From Rapana venosa (Eukaryota > Mollusca > Gastropoda > Neogastropoda > Muricidae), in the NCBI GenBank assembly GCA_028751875.1, contig CM054162.1, positions 8,444,616 to 8,508,615 of the forward strand: 64,000 nucleotides of DNA, given 5' to 3'. This document shows positions 1 through 11,794 of the stretch, one piece after another (within the stretch, counting starts at the first letter, position 1; every line of letters starts with the position of its first letter). Both the position numbers and the translations under genes were made by a program. The notes under the pieces are model-generated. The model did not search any database. It had not been told where the DNA came from and saw nothing but the letters and a program-made list of their open reading frames with translations.

Positions 1-88
1 GCGATGCGCTCTCCCCGGGGAGAGCAGCCCGAATTTCACGCAGAGAAATCTGACGTGACTTAAAGTGATATAAATAAATAAATAAATA
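1..88 (+). mobile_element. SINE-A, 3' end fragment
   Basis: The bases match the 3' end of the complete SINE at 61406-61790: the 'CTCTCC..GGGGAGAGCAGCCC' hairpin-like block, then 'GAATTTCACGCAGA' and 'TGACTTAAAGTG'. It ends in a (TAAA)n-type tail near 70-88. The element is cut by the window edge, so its 5' part may lie outside. Confidence 0.75.
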
Positions 89-304
89 TCAGACACAAAA
101 GGGCATAGATCCAGAAGAACCCAAAGCATGGATCCAAAGAAATGGGTTTCCTCAAATAATTATAAACAACACACAGGTGAAAATAAAGTTTAACATTTTA
201 CTGTCCTCTGGAACAATATCATTCACAAATTGCACACAGCTAATATGACTTTGAGTGAACAGACAAAAATCAAAATGGCACACATCTAGTAAAAGTATAT
301 TAAT

Positions 305-357
<53 letters not shown>

Positions 358-383
358 TTGTGTGTGTGTGTGTGTGTGTGTGT

Positions 384-414
<31 letters not shown>

Positions 415-470
415 TGGTGTGTGTGTGTGGTGTGTGTGTGTGTGTGTTGTGTGGTGTGTTGTGTGTGTGG

Positions 471-505
<35 letters not shown>

Positions 506-910
506 TTAAATACTTCACAACACTATTAAAGCAAGCACAGGTACACAAAGATGTGCAACAATTCTTCTGATGATGTCAAATCCAAAGAAAGATCCCAAAG
601 GGCGGTACAAGTACACCCCCCCTGGTATCCTGGTGAAGACAAGGGCAGCCACAGGAGACACTGGAGGCACTGGTTTAACACTGATGGCAGGGATGTCCAA
701 GGAAAATCACTTTGGTCTGACTTCCCAATCTAAACTAGGAGAGTACCTAAAATACAGGTTTTCATTCACAATCATGCATTAAAAACAACACTTCAATCAA
801 CTGACACTCACCCACAGCAGGGTGCACTAATATCTGGTCACACAAGACAAGATAACCCCACAGCCACAAGGACCAAGGCTGCTGTCAAGTCAACCTGAAG
901 AGCCCCCTCA
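89..910. repeat. Dispersed repeat R1, copy A
   Basis: Most of this segment realigns with 10850-11420. A core of about 130 bases (about 590-720) is almost identical in the two copies, while the flanks are clearly diverged. Copy A carries a long TG tract at 304-502 where copy B has only a short 'ACACAATACATG'. The core is open in more than one frame, but no protein family is recognised and no terminal repeats were found. It could be an unclassified non-autonomous element or a segmental duplication. Confidence 0.6.
304..502. repeat. (TG)n microsatellite, about 200 bp, interrupted
   Basis: Nearly pure TG dinucleotide with occasional extra T or G. It sits inside repeat R1 and is a copy-specific expansion, because the paralogous site in the second copy is short. 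Confidence 0.95.
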
Positions 911-1278
911 TGGGAAACACTGTGTCCTCCATTTTAAGTCTGTTCACTCAAAGTGGTATTAGATGAAAGATGTGGAGAAGGGGGCATGGTGAGATGAGGG
1001 CTTTAAGAAAAAGAGATGTATGTTGGTATTTATGTATATTAAAAAACTGAATCAAAACCTTATAAACAATAAATTATGCTGCAAAGAACATGGCAAAGAA
1101 ATACAAATAATAACAAAACAGAACAATTGAAAACTACTCTAAACTTGGAAAATGAACAACTACCAACTACTGTAAAAGCTGCCAGGATAAAGTAAAATGA
1201 TATCCCAACAGTAAAGGTCATACTTTACAAAAATGAGAATACTGGAGATCACATAAGAGACAATGCTATCTCACACAA
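911..1278. other. No feature seen
   Basis: AT-rich sequence without a convincing coding frame, RNA gene or repeat match within the window. Confidence 0.5.
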
Positions 1279-2062
1279 TCACTTTGGATTGTTTAAAACT
1301 TCAAGCAGAGACTTATCTTGAAATGTTAGTAGGAACTTTTTTAAACATCGACACTGATATAAAACATGAACATTGAACAGTTTTTCATTACATATGCATT
1401 GTATATTTCTTACAAATTTTGTTTGAAAAGCATTTAATTTCAGTCTATGGATTAAAGAAACAATGTTTCTAGTATACGATTTTCGAAAGCTATACCGAAT
1501 ACAAAGAATGTTCTCAATATCCAAAACAGAACAAGTATGCTGGGGATAGCTAGCCTCTTCCTGTTTGTTTTTTTACATGTTTCCAGCAAACATGTTGAAG
1601 CAAAGCATAACCTTCATTAATAGAAAAAGGAATATCTAAAACAGTTGAACAGCTAGAATGTTTTGTTGCCTTTTTGGCTGCTTTATCTACCTTTTCATTG
1701 AAATAAATACCACAGTGAGATGGAACCCAGCAGAAAGTATCTTGCAAACCCTTCAAAATTAGAAGATGCATCAAAAAGTTAATTTCAGTAATGAGATTTT
1801 TCCTAACTATCGACATTGAGTTACTAAGAAACTGCACTGCAGATTTTGGAATCAACACAAACAAAATCTGCAGAACAATATTGGGAAAATCTAGCAGAAA
1901 AAGTACAAAGCCATCAAACTAGCAGTAACTTCAGCAGTAAAGATGGAATGGGTTTTTTTTTATGATATGATAGGACTTTTCAACCTTTAAAGCTGGGATG
2001 ATGAATGCTGCCCCTACTTCTTTGTGTTTAATAATAATAATAATAATAATAACAATAATTAT

Positions 2063-2147
<85 letters not shown>

Positions 2148-2296
2148 TATGGAATTTATATAGCGCTGAATCTTGTAAAAAAACAAACAAATCGAAGCGC
2201 TTGCACTCAATCATTTACAGGCATGCAACTCTCCTTAAACGTAATGAACAACAGATTTCAAAACCATGCACGCACGCATACACGCACACACACGCG

Positions 2297-2336
<40 letters not shown>

Positions 2337-3614
2337 GAACAACACTTAGAAGGTGAAAAATGCTGTTGAAAATTAGGGACAGATACTTGGGGGGAAAGTC
2401 TCAGGTAGGAAATAAGTGTGTTTTGAGGCTGGATTTGAAGGTATCAAGTAAAGGCTTTTGGCGAAGTGAAAGAGGGAGGTCATTCCAGGTGGATGGACCA
2501 GAAACAGAGAAAGATCGATGGCCAACAGTGGTTTTTTTGAATCTGGGTGTTCGAAAGCACAAAGTATCTGCGGCTGAACGAAGGGAACGGGATGGAGTGT
2601 ACAGATGAAGACAGTTACAGAGCTAAGGGGGTGCAGATTTGTGGAGACATTTGAAACAGAGGGTATTAATTTTATACTCCAGTCTTTGTGAGACCGGCAG
2701 CCAGTGAAGAGATCCAGAAGAGGAGTGATGTGTTCAGATTTTTTCTTTCTTAGGACCAGTCGAGCTGCAGAGTTTTGTATGCGTTGAAGAGAGTGGATAG
2801 ATGATGCTGGTAGGCCAGCCAAAAGAGCATTACAGTAGTCTAAACGTGAAAGAATGAGAGATGTGACAAGCTTGGAAGTTGCATCAGTGGACAGATACTT
2901 GCGAATTGCGCTTATGCGCCATAATTGATAGTAGCAAGACTGGCAGGTCTGGGTGATGAATTTTTTCATAGAGAGTGTGTTGTCAAGAACTAAGTTAGGG
3001 ATCCGTCAGTATATATCTTATGATGAGAATGATATGTATCTTCTAAGCGCACATTTGTATAAGAGCCAAGAATAAGCCCATTTTTTTCTTTTTTAAAGAG
3101 ATATGGTTGATATCAAAATATGCTTTCTGAATTTTTTCATGTTGGACAAGGTGTTAAAAGAGGTGTGGATTTTTGCCAATCTTTGAGATTAATACTTGAC
3201 TTTTTGATTAGATCGGAAATATATGTGCCAAATATAGCAAGAGAAGATATATTTTTAGCTCTTTTGGGAAAATCTATGTCAGATCTAATTGAAATTTCCG
3301 ATACAATATTATTTTCAACTGTTGAACCTCATAAGATATACTTTGAAACAGCTAAGCTACGACAATCATTTAAAAGTAGTACTCCTATTTCTCTGTATGA
3401 TCCTAAAGAAGATGCATGAAACGGAACTCCCAAAGCAATTGGGAAGGCTTTACAATATAAACTTTGGATTTTGTTCAATAGATACTTGGGGGCACTAAAA
3501 AATAACTATGACCATATGTAAATTTAGAACAAACCAGTGATAATGATAACTGTTTTAGAGCCACTGAATCTTGTGCACTTATTTGCTTACTAATTGCCTT
3601 AAATATATTTAGAC
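1279..3614 (-). mobile_element. I-like LINE fragment: RT C-terminus, RNase H and zinc-binding tail
   Basis: On the minus strand, 3570 to 3000 reads as the region after the reverse transcriptase core (LLNKIQSLYCKAF near 3480-3440) and ends in the RNase H start 'KIYTDGSL' at about 3022-2998. The frame resumes at 2028 with 'GAAFIIPALKV', 'SIFTAEVTASLMAL' (about 1955-1917), 'VDSKSAVQFL', and 'WVPSHCGI..NEKVDKAAKK' near 1700. The four RNase H acidic residues (D of YTDG, E of TAE, D of VDSK, D of EKVD) are all readable. A cysteine-rich tail follows at 1524-1279 in a shifted frame. An L2-like element at 2029-2998 splits the RNase H domain. The 5' part is lost at the assembly gap. RNase H downstream of RT is characteristic of the I group. 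This is a dead copy. Confidence 0.75.
2029..2998 (-). mobile_element. L2-like LINE copy L2-1, 5'-truncated, inserted in the I-like LINE
   Basis: Reading the minus strand, the C-terminal RT region begins 'KKFITQTCQSCYYQLWR' at 2969. It continues through '[14 protein letters not shown]' and 'SLQRIQNSAARLV', then loses frame before the terminal block. The 3'UTR holds a CA tract (2273-2333) and the tail 'AGCGCTATATAAATTCCAT'-like sequence at about 2165-2147, then (ATT)n (2146-2029 on plus as AAT). The copy is most similar to the one at 57003-58358. Confidence 0.85.
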
Positions 3615-4114
3615 NNNNNNNNNNNNNNNNNNNNNNNNNNNNNNNNNNNNNNNNNNNNNNNNNNNNNNNNNNNNNNNNNNNNNNNNNNNNNNNNNNNNNN
3701 NNNNNNNNNNNNNNNNNNNNNNNNNNNNNNNNNNNNNNNNNNNNNNNNNNNNNNNNNNNNNNNNNNNNNNNNNNNNNNNNNNNNNNNNNNNNNNNNNNNN
3801 NNNNNNNNNNNNNNNNNNNNNNNNNNNNNNNNNNNNNNNNNNNNNNNNNNNNNNNNNNNNNNNNNNNNNNNNNNNNNNNNNNNNNNNNNNNNNNNNNNNN
3901 NNNNNNNNNNNNNNNNNNNNNNNNNNNNNNNNNNNNNNNNNNNNNNNNNNNNNNNNNNNNNNNNNNNNNNNNNNNNNNNNNNNNNNNNNNNNNNNNNNNN
4001 NNNNNNNNNNNNNNNNNNNNNNNNNNNNNNNNNNNNNNNNNNNNNNNNNNNNNNNNNNNNNNNNNNNNNNNNNNNNNNNNNNNNNNNNNNNNNNNNNNNN
4101 NNNNNNNNNNNNNN
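3615..4114. other. Assembly gap, exactly 500 N
   Basis: A run of 500 Ns. The round number suggests a placeholder for an unknown length, so distances across it should not be trusted. Confidence 0.99.
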
Positions 4115-4888
4115 AACTTTTTTTTTAAAAACCCTAAAAAAACACAAAAACCCCCAAAAAAACCCCCAAAAACAACACCCCAAGCTAAAAAAACCCAACA
4201 AAATTAAATAATAAATACAAGATATTTTTTTAATTTAAAAAGCTTGAATATTAAGATGAAAATCATGTTCTAACACATATCAAATACACAAGGCAAGCGC
4301 TAAAACAGCACCGAGCACAAAGTAAGAGTGGACAGCCAGAAGTCCACTGACAGCACAGCAACCACTGCACCCCCCGGAGCTCCTTCCTTCCCTCAGTCAG
4401 CAAGCCCAACCTCTGGAAACAACCCCCCCCCCTTCCCTGCCACCACAGCCACCACCATGCAACCCGCCACTACAAGTACATGCTGCAGACAACATGCATA
4501 ATGTGCACATTTGCTCCCACTCCAGCTGGAGCACCCACACACACACACACACACATGGACGCACGCGCGCGCAAGCACATACACACACTTTTTTCCTCCA
4601 TTCCATGCCCCCTTCCTCTGCCCCCCTCCTCTGAATCTCACAACCACCCTGCTCCATACATCCACCCCCGCTGCCACCCCTACACACTCACAAACCCCTT
4701 TACGCTGTTCAGAGGCCCATCTATGCCTGACCATGCACGCAGCAGCCATACAACTTGGGCAGGGGAGTTCCATCACAGACCCCCTAACCCTCCCCCCCCC
4801 CTCCACACAGCCACCACTCCATCCTAGCATGCAGCCACCCGTCCATCCACCCACCCACCACCCCTACTTCTATGCCCCTATACATCTG

Positions 4889-4889
<1 letters not shown>
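4115..4889. other. C-rich low-complexity flank of the gap
   Basis: Starts with A/C homopolymer-rich sequence of poor appearance, then C-rich and CA-rich sequence (4390-4889). Frames open here are products of base composition and show no recognisable protein. Confidence 0.6.
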
Positions 4890-4947
<58 letters not shown>

Positions 4948-4985
4948 CACACACACACACACACCACCTAAATGGCAAAACACAA

Positions 4986-5050
<65 letters not shown>
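4890..5050. repeat. (CA)n and (CT)n microsatellites
   Basis: CA tract 4890-4965 followed by CT tract 4990-5050, separated by a short unique spacer. Confidence 0.95.
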
Positions 5051-5052
<2 letters not shown>

Positions 5053-5089
5053 TCTATTGTTGTTGTGTATTCTAATAAAGGGCATATTC

Positions 5090-5244
5090 ATACTTTCGAT
5101 TTTCAATATTATTTTGGACTTGTTGACTGTACTTGAGCCCAGTGAATCTCCTATTTTAATATCTTATTATCACGTGTAACAACTATGTGTACTATTCTAC
5201 AATATGAAGGTGTGTTCAATTTTATGATCTATAAGTTTGGCTTA

Positions 5245-5301
<57 letters not shown>

Positions 5302-6610
5302 CTCTCTCTCTCCTCTCTCTCTCTCCTCTCTGTCTCTGTCTCTCTCTCTCTGTCTCTGTTGTTATTGCTGTAGTTGTTACTTTGTTTTTTGTTGTTGATT
5401 TGTTTGGGTTTTTCGTTTGTTTGTTTTTTGTTTTGGTGTATGTTTTGTGTGTGTGTGTATGTGTGTGTGAAGGGGGGAAATGGTGCGGGGTTTTTTGTGT
5501 TTTGTTTTGTTTGTTTTTTTTAAAAAAAAGTTCTCATTTGTTTGTTTGTTGTTGTTTTTTCTTGTTCTTTTTTTTGTTTGTTTGGGAGGGTGTTTTGTCT
5601 GCTTTTTTGTTGTTGTTGTTGGATTTTTTTTGGGGGGGGGGTTTTTTTTTTTTGTTTTTTGTTTTTTTTGTTTGCTTGCTTTTTTTGGGGGTGGGTGGGT
5701 GGGGGGTTCGGGGGTATATTTTGTCTTTTGCTTGTTGGGTTGTTTCTTTGTTTGTTTGTTTGTTTTTTTTTTCTCTCTTTTCCTTAAAAATTTTTTTTTT
5801 TTCCCTTTGCTTCTTCTGCTTGAAAGAAATGAGTACTGAGTGCATTTTAAATGTGACCCCACGGGCGGGGACTGATGTAAAAAAGCACATGAGTACTTAT
5901 TTCATTCTCCGGGAAAAAAAGAATTTTTTTTCTATTACTTACAATGTGTAGATGTTCTTTTTAGGGACTTTATTGGCTTCCCCCCCCCCCCCCTCTTTTA
6001 TTATATGAGTGTATGGTATTGCACTTATTTATTATCATGACATTCAATTTGCATGAGTCTAATTAAAAATGTTTGTGTTGATCGTGTGCAAATATGAGTA
6101 TTACATATTTAGTATTATCCCTAAAAAACCCCCCCCCCAACCCCCCCACACACACATCACACGCACACGCACCACACATACACACACACACACCCCACTC
6201 ACTTCACTCCCCCATATTCTCTCCCTCAAGACTGTATAGGTTTGACCGTTTTTTTTTATTGTGTGGATGTATGGGTATTAAATTTATTTCATTATCATGA
6301 CATATAATTTGAAACGAGTATAATCTAAAATGAGTGGGTTTTTTGGGGTCGCATACTGTTTTGGGAATTATATATTGGATATTATCTCTGAAATACACAC
6401 ACACCCCACATCTCTGTCTCTGTCTCTCTCTCACCTTTTATCGTCTTGCTTATAGTTATAGTATATCAGTATATCCTGATGAAGATTCATATATTTAAAT
6501 TTTCATACTTTATTGGGCTTGCCTTTGTACTTAAGTTTTAATGAGTGCCCTATTCCAATATCTTATTAATTATGTGTAACAAGTATGTGACCATTTACAA
6601 TGTGTAATGT
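5090..6610. repeat. Locally duplicated low-complexity block
   Basis: The segment at 5090-5190 recurs at 6500-6610 (shared 'AATATCTTATTA' and 'GTGTAACAA.TATGTG'). Between them, about 5985-6250 and 6255-6500 look like two degenerate tandem copies of roughly 260 bp, each with 'ATTATCATGACAT' followed later by a CA then CT stretch. A CT tract lies at 5244-5365 and a T/G homopolymer block at 5370-5820. There is no gene. Confidence 0.5.
5828..5937 (+). mobile_element. SINE-B-type 3' end
   Basis: Contains 'GACTGATGTAAAAAAGCACA', then 'GAGTACTTATTTCATT' and a short 'GAATTTTTTT' end. This is the 3' terminus also seen at 6880-6975, 39270-39335 and 59130-59215. No tRNA-like head is visible. Confidence 0.5.
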
Positions 6611-6879
6611 TAATCTTAGACTTATTAAGTTTGGGCGTTATTTTTCTTGGGCTCTTTGTTTTTCTTTTTCTTGTTTTTTTGTTTTTTTTTTTTCTCTTTT
6701 TTATCATTTTTGTTGTTTGGGGTTTTTCCTTCTTTTTGTTTGTTTTTTGTTTTTTGGTTTTTTTTTTTTTGGGGTGGGGGGGGATTTTTGGGGTTTTCTT
6801 TTATTGCTTGCTTTGGGGGGAGGGTTACTGTTTTGAAAAGGTTTTTCCCCGTTTTATTTGAACTGTAAAAAATTTGGGG
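6611..6879. other. T/G homopolymer-rich block
   Basis: Long runs of T and G with almost no A or C. The long open frames on plus are compositional (poly-Phe/Leu/Gly). Confidence 0.7.
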
Positions 6880-6975
6880 TTAAATTTTTATTAAGATGTA
6901 CCCCAACGGGGGGGACAATGTAAAAAACACATTGGCTTATTCATTAACCTCGAAATAAAAAATTTTCATTGTCAT
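6880..6975 (+). mobile_element. SINE-B-type 3' end, degraded
   Basis: Same 3' block as 5828-5937: 'AAGATGTACCCCAACGGG', then 'CACATTGGCTTATTCATTA' and 'CTCGAAATAAAAAATTTTC'. Confidence 0.5.
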
Positions 6976-6989
6976 TGTCTCTCTTGAAA

Positions 6990-9490
6990 GGCAGGATCGT
7001 TTTCACGGGTTTCTGTCACTGGGTTTTGACTGTTAAAGAGTCTGACAGTTTGGGGGCGAAGGATCTCTGTTCGCTTTCGCTTCAGGGACAAAACCTGCCC
7101 TCCCTTTGGACCCCCAAACTGGACATGCGGGGTGGGGGGGAGGGATTCATCCTTATATCCGGGATCTTCTTCGGGCAGTCTCCGTAGAGGCTGGGGGCGG
7201 AGTGATTCCTTTTGGAATCTTTGCTGCTCCCCTTTGTGATCGGTCTAGCTTGTTGCTGCAGATTTTTTGGGGGTTACAAAATAGAAATTTTGTTTTACGA
7301 TCAATTTTTGCACTGCACTTGAAAAAACCTCATAAAAGGGTTTTGCGTTTGAAACTTCGCTTTTTTTTAAAAACTTCTTTGGTTTGCTTTCTTATAAACA
7401 TCACATTTTCAGCCACCTCACCTTCGAAATGTCGTCCAAAACTATAACACGGTTACCCCAAACCTTTTATTCTTAAGAAATGGTGCTCTTGTCTTTTTCC
7501 TTCAAATAAATTATCTTTTCTTCTGTTTTTGACACTTTCAATTTCCCAGAATTCTTGTCACACCACTACTAAAGCTTGACGTGGTTTTACGGGGTCTCAC
7601 GCTCTTCAAAACCCAGTATGATATCACAAAAATTTTTTTGAATATTGCTGTTTTGAAAAAACGGCAGTCAGCTGTGTAAGGGTAAAAAGGACGGTGTAAA
7701 ACACACCCTTGGGGGGGCCCTGTATTATCAACGGGAGTCGACACAGCTTCCCCAAAACCCTCACTTTTTGTGGTCTTTCTGTTAAAAAGCAAAAAAACCC
7801 CGCTATCAGTTGGCTACTTTCATGCTCAGCAGTTTCTGTTTTAAAAGATGGGGGTTGAATAGTATTAAAAGCACTTGAAAAAAATAAATAAAAAATTTCT
7901 GGCGTAATTCCTGAGGGTCTAAATTTTCAAAAACTTGGCACAAGTCAAAGCATCCCGGCCCCTTCTTTAGAATGGGCAAACTGGAGGGGGTCTTGGTGCT
8001 CTTCACGGAGCCTCACTACGAAGAACTTTTTTTAGCACACTTTAATGATATTGATTTAATGCTACAGCCTTAAAACTTTTTTGGCTGGGAATTGTTTCTT
8101 TGGGGCTGGATAATTTTTAGTTTTCCCGAGCTGGGGGGGGTACCCAGGTCAAGGGGCTGCTGGGAAAAGGGGATTGAAGACTGGAGCAAGAGATCATGCA
8201 TTTCCTTTTTTTAGCCTGATGCGCTGGCCACACACTCTTACATTCTTTCTTGAATTCACTCTTACTTCTTCCTTCAATGCACTCAATGCTGTTTTTTTGT
8301 TTTACTGTCTTCATCTTCTGCTTGTTCTGTTGAAATTCTTTTTTGGGCAAACCCGGGATAAAACAGTTGAATTCGTTTCCAGTTTGGGGCATCCTCTTCA
8401 CAACTCCCTTTTTTTTCCTTTTTACCATTATATTTGGGCATCCTTTTCCAAACTGTTTGGGCCGTTTTGACGACAATTTCCTCTACCTTTCAGAAAACTC
8501 CTCCTTGCTGCTTTATTCTTTGTTTTTGCTTTCTGAATCCTTTGGGGTTTTCATGTCGTTTGAAGGGCCCCGTCTTCTTCAATCATGCGGATTCTTTGGG
8601 GAAACCGGGCTTGGGGTTGGGGTAATCTGCCTCCTTCTCTCCAAACCTTGTCCACACAGAAGTTGAGTCAGGAGATTACATCGCCGATATCTCAGGTTGT
8701 TTCATCCAGGAAAAACATTCCTACGTGGATAAAAAAAACCACCTTGAGGGGTTTAACTGATTTCTGGGACCCTTCTTTACATGTCGGACAACCCTTTGCC
8801 CGCTTACCCCTTTTTAGACAGGGGCACTCACCATGGTGTGAAATACGCCCTTTGGGAGGGCGGGAGAAAGGCCTGTTGGGTGTTGCCCAACAAGACTGAG
8901 TTCTGTCTCCACAAGTTGGGCATCATATACGAGTAGTTTTGGGGAGAACTTTCCCTTTACGCATTCATTAAAACACCAAATAAAAGATGGGGAGTCTGAG
9001 TGTGGAAGAGATTCATAAAAGAGTCACTACTGGTTTGGGTCTACCTTTTGGTTTTGCACGAGCTGTTGTACAAACTTGATAAAAATCCCATTTAATTCTC
9101 TTGGGATAAAAAGGGCAAAAGCAAGGCTAAGGATTCTACATCTCAAAAAAAGTCTTTTCTCACACTGATTTTTTGGGACCACCTGTTGTTAACAAAAACA
9201 CACACTCCTCCACCTTTAGTCTTTCCTGTTTCCCTTCAACTAAACGATCCCCTGGAAGATGGTTAAAACCAGGAATGTCGGGTCCTCGTCATTTTCCGCA
9301 ACCATGATTCAGAGAGACAAATCAAGTTTGCCTCTCTGTATTCACAAACAAATTTACAACAAGCCATCAGTTCATAAACTTTGTTTTGGATGGATTGCAC
9401 ATTGCCCATAACAATAGAAGGAAAGAAGCCTAAATACAACGACGGCGAGCTCTTATTCTCATCTCCTCTTTTTCCACGTTTTTTAAGTCT
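6990..9490 (-). mobile_element. Rex1/Babar-like (CR1-group) LINE, frameshifted
   Basis: Minus-strand landmarks occur in the order expected for a Rex1-type ORF2. The endonuclease start 'VMGNVQSIQNKVYELMAC' with 'NLICLSESWL' lies at about 9420-9300. The linker with 'GQRVVRHVKKGPRNQ' and 'EISAM' is near 8840-8650. 'DPLQFAHS' lies near 7975, the RT motif 'FSSAFNTIQPP' at about 7879-7848, 'TGPPQGCV' near 7735-7700, 'WCDKN' followed by 'KVSKTEEK' at about 7569-7510, and a tail with a degraded 'REGRFCP' near 7100. The frame changes many times, often next to homopolymers, so the copy is old or the sequence has errors. No ADD motif could be read confidently. The longest plus-strand frames here are shadows. 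Confidence 0.65.
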
Positions 9491-9589
9491 GATTCGGAAG
9501 CGACTTGCCCTATCTAGATGTGATAAATCAAGTGTGGTCTGGTGTTAGTATTTCAAATAAGGTGATAAACCAAGGTTCAGTGCCCAACA

Positions 9590-9830
9590 CACCTTTACCA
9601 TACAAAAATAAAAGAACCCAGGCCACAGAGTTTTCTCTGCAGAAAAAGTGCTGCAAAAAAGCCACTCTCCCAGGGAAAACAGACAGGTCCATGCAGGCAG
9701 CACACTGAAGCCCCTGAACTGGATGGTGCTGCTCTTATAGCAACACTTACTCCCCAGGTGGGAAGCACATCATTTTACACAGAGACATATGTGGTGACTT
9801 AAAGTGTCGTAGAAAAGAGTAGAATAGGGA
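9590..9830 (+). mobile_element. SINE-A, diverged copy (3' two thirds)
   Basis: Follows the order of the complete SINE-A: 'AAAAGAACCCA', 'CTCTGCAGAAAAAG', 'GCCACTCTCCCAGGGAAAA', 'GGTGCTGCTCTT', then 'TTTTACACAGAGA' and 'GTGACTTAAAGTG'. The tRNA-like head is missing or unrecognisable. Confidence 0.6.
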
Positions 9831-10849
9831 ATAGATGAATACCCCTCCTGTCACCCCCTAATGGGTTGCTTATATAAAAACCCTCTTTCCCACCTATCAC
9901 ACCAAAATTCAAATCACACAAAACAAATATAAAGTGAATACTGTTAAACATTTATTATACAATAATCCAATAATTACACAAACGACAATATTTACTGACA
10001 CACTGCTACAAGCTCAATATATGACATCAGCTTCAAGTCCAATAATGAAATAAACACAAAGTGTTCAAAATATTTTCATAACAATACCCCAAGTAAAACC
10101 TCTATATCAACATCAACACACAATATCCCTGCCTATGCATAATCCACATGGTAATGTAATGTTCTGGAGATGACATCTGGGTTGGTCCCCTAAAAAGTTC
10201 AGGCAACAACCAATACTGGTACACCCAGGGGTGCAATTTATATTTTCAACCATAAACAAACCAAATCAAAAGAAAAAAGTAAATAAATAAACAAATAATG
10301 CCCAAATTGGGAAGGATACATTTCAGAAACTAGATCCAACATTACTGTAAATTCTGGTGTAGCAGTACAGGTAAGACATTGATGACTTGGCATGATACAC
10401 AGGTCTATATCAGGCCTTACCCTATCAGTGCCCCCCCCCCCCCCAAATGAAATGAACAGGAAAGCCACAATGAAACACAAACACAACAATGTCACCAAGC
10501 TGTGGATGAAGCTAGTCCAGACCAAGGCACACCACCTAAAAATCTTTAGTATAAGTAATAACTGATATATATAATTATGTTATATACAACCAAAGGAAGA
10601 GCATGATTATAACAGACATATTTAAAGCCTCTGTAGCAAAAGAAACTAAAGCACAATTAATTATAACACCACACACAGGAAAAGCTTTACTTACTTAAAG
10701 TGTCAGAATTCTCTTCTTCCACAGCTCCCTCACTGTTAAACATCAACAGCACTGGATGTCCTCAAACACTGCCTCACAGTGGCATACCACAATGTGTCAG
10801 AAAATCCAGGATCACCATACAGGTAAAAATGCCACACATCCTCTGATTT
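9831..10849. other. No feature seen
   Basis: AT-rich intergenic DNA with a short C-homopolymer at 10430-10444. No coding frame resembles a known family. Confidence 0.5.
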
Positions 10850-11420
10850 GTCACAATCAGTCACAGAAGGCATGCATCCATAGGAACACAAACTGTAGAT
10901 CCAAAGAAATGTTTCCCCAAATATGGAAAAAAGCGGCAGGTACAAATAAAGTTAACTGTCCTCTAGCACAATATCAGTTACAAATGGCGCACATCTAGTA
11001 AAGGAATATACACAATACATGCAGGTAGATATCTTCACAACACTGTGAAGGCAAGCACAGAAACACAGAGATGTACAGCACATCTTCTGATGATATAGAT
11101 TCCAAACCAAGATCCCAAAGGGCGGTACAAGTACACCCCCCCTGGTATCCTGGTGAAGACAAGGGCGGCCACAGGAGACACTGGAGGCACTGGTTTAACA
11201 CTGATGGCAGGGATGTCCAAGGAAAATCACTTTGGTCACCTTTCCCAATCCAAACCAGGAGGGTACCTAAAATAAGGCATAAATTCACAATCCTGGCATC
11301 ATAACAATATTCCAATCAACTGACACTCATCCACAGCAGGGTGCACTAATATCTGGTCACACAAGGCAAGACAACCCCACAGCCACAAGGACCAGCAGTG
11401 CTGTCAACTCAACCTGAGGA
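10850..11420. repeat. Dispersed repeat R1, copy B
   Basis: Aligns with 130-905 around the same near-identical core (about 11110-11240). The downstream 'CAGCAGGGTGCACTAATATC' and 'CACAGCCACAAGGACCA' blocks are also shared. It has no TG expansion. Function unknown. Confidence 0.6.
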
Positions 11421-11794
11421 GTTGACACTTGTGAAACAATAAGATACCAGAGAGTACACAGATCTAAACTGCACCTGAGGACTTGTTCAAAGTCAGAGCA
11501 GGCAAACTGATAAACACACCAAAGACTGCATGACTACAAGTCCAAGGGGCTGACTCCTTTCAAAAAGAGGTAATTAATCATACCACCAAGACAATAAACT
11601 CAGTATCACTCTTGAAGTGACCACTGCAAGGAACAAACAGCAACTGTCTACTCCTCCTGCTGAGAGATACCACAAAGTAAACAGCCAATTACATTGATGT
11701 ACACTACAAAAACTCAGCATTGTCTGAGGACAATTATTATTACAACACCACTAGAGATTGCACTGCTGCAACTGACCTTACTACAGTGAACTCA
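11421..11794. other. No feature seen
   Basis: Unassigned AC-rich sequence. No frame or repeat is recognised. Confidence 0.5.

Noticed and set aside
300..548. Long open frames of Cys-Val or Thr-His repeats in TG/CA tracts (also 4870-5106, 19491-19829, 41026-41316, 57108-57347, 63214-63642)
   Set aside because: They are translations of dinucleotide microsatellites and have no codon structure beyond the repeat.
3120..3419. 99-codon plus-strand frame as a possible host gene
   Set aside because: The opposite strand reads as the C-terminal RT region of an I-like LINE in proper order with RNase H, so this is an antisense shadow.
3599..4201. 200-codon frame across the N run
   Set aside because: It is almost entirely unknown bases.
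5377..5951. Membrane-protein-like or Lys-rich frames on both strands
   Set aside because: The T/G homopolymer composition makes hydrophobic and lysine-rich translations inevitable.
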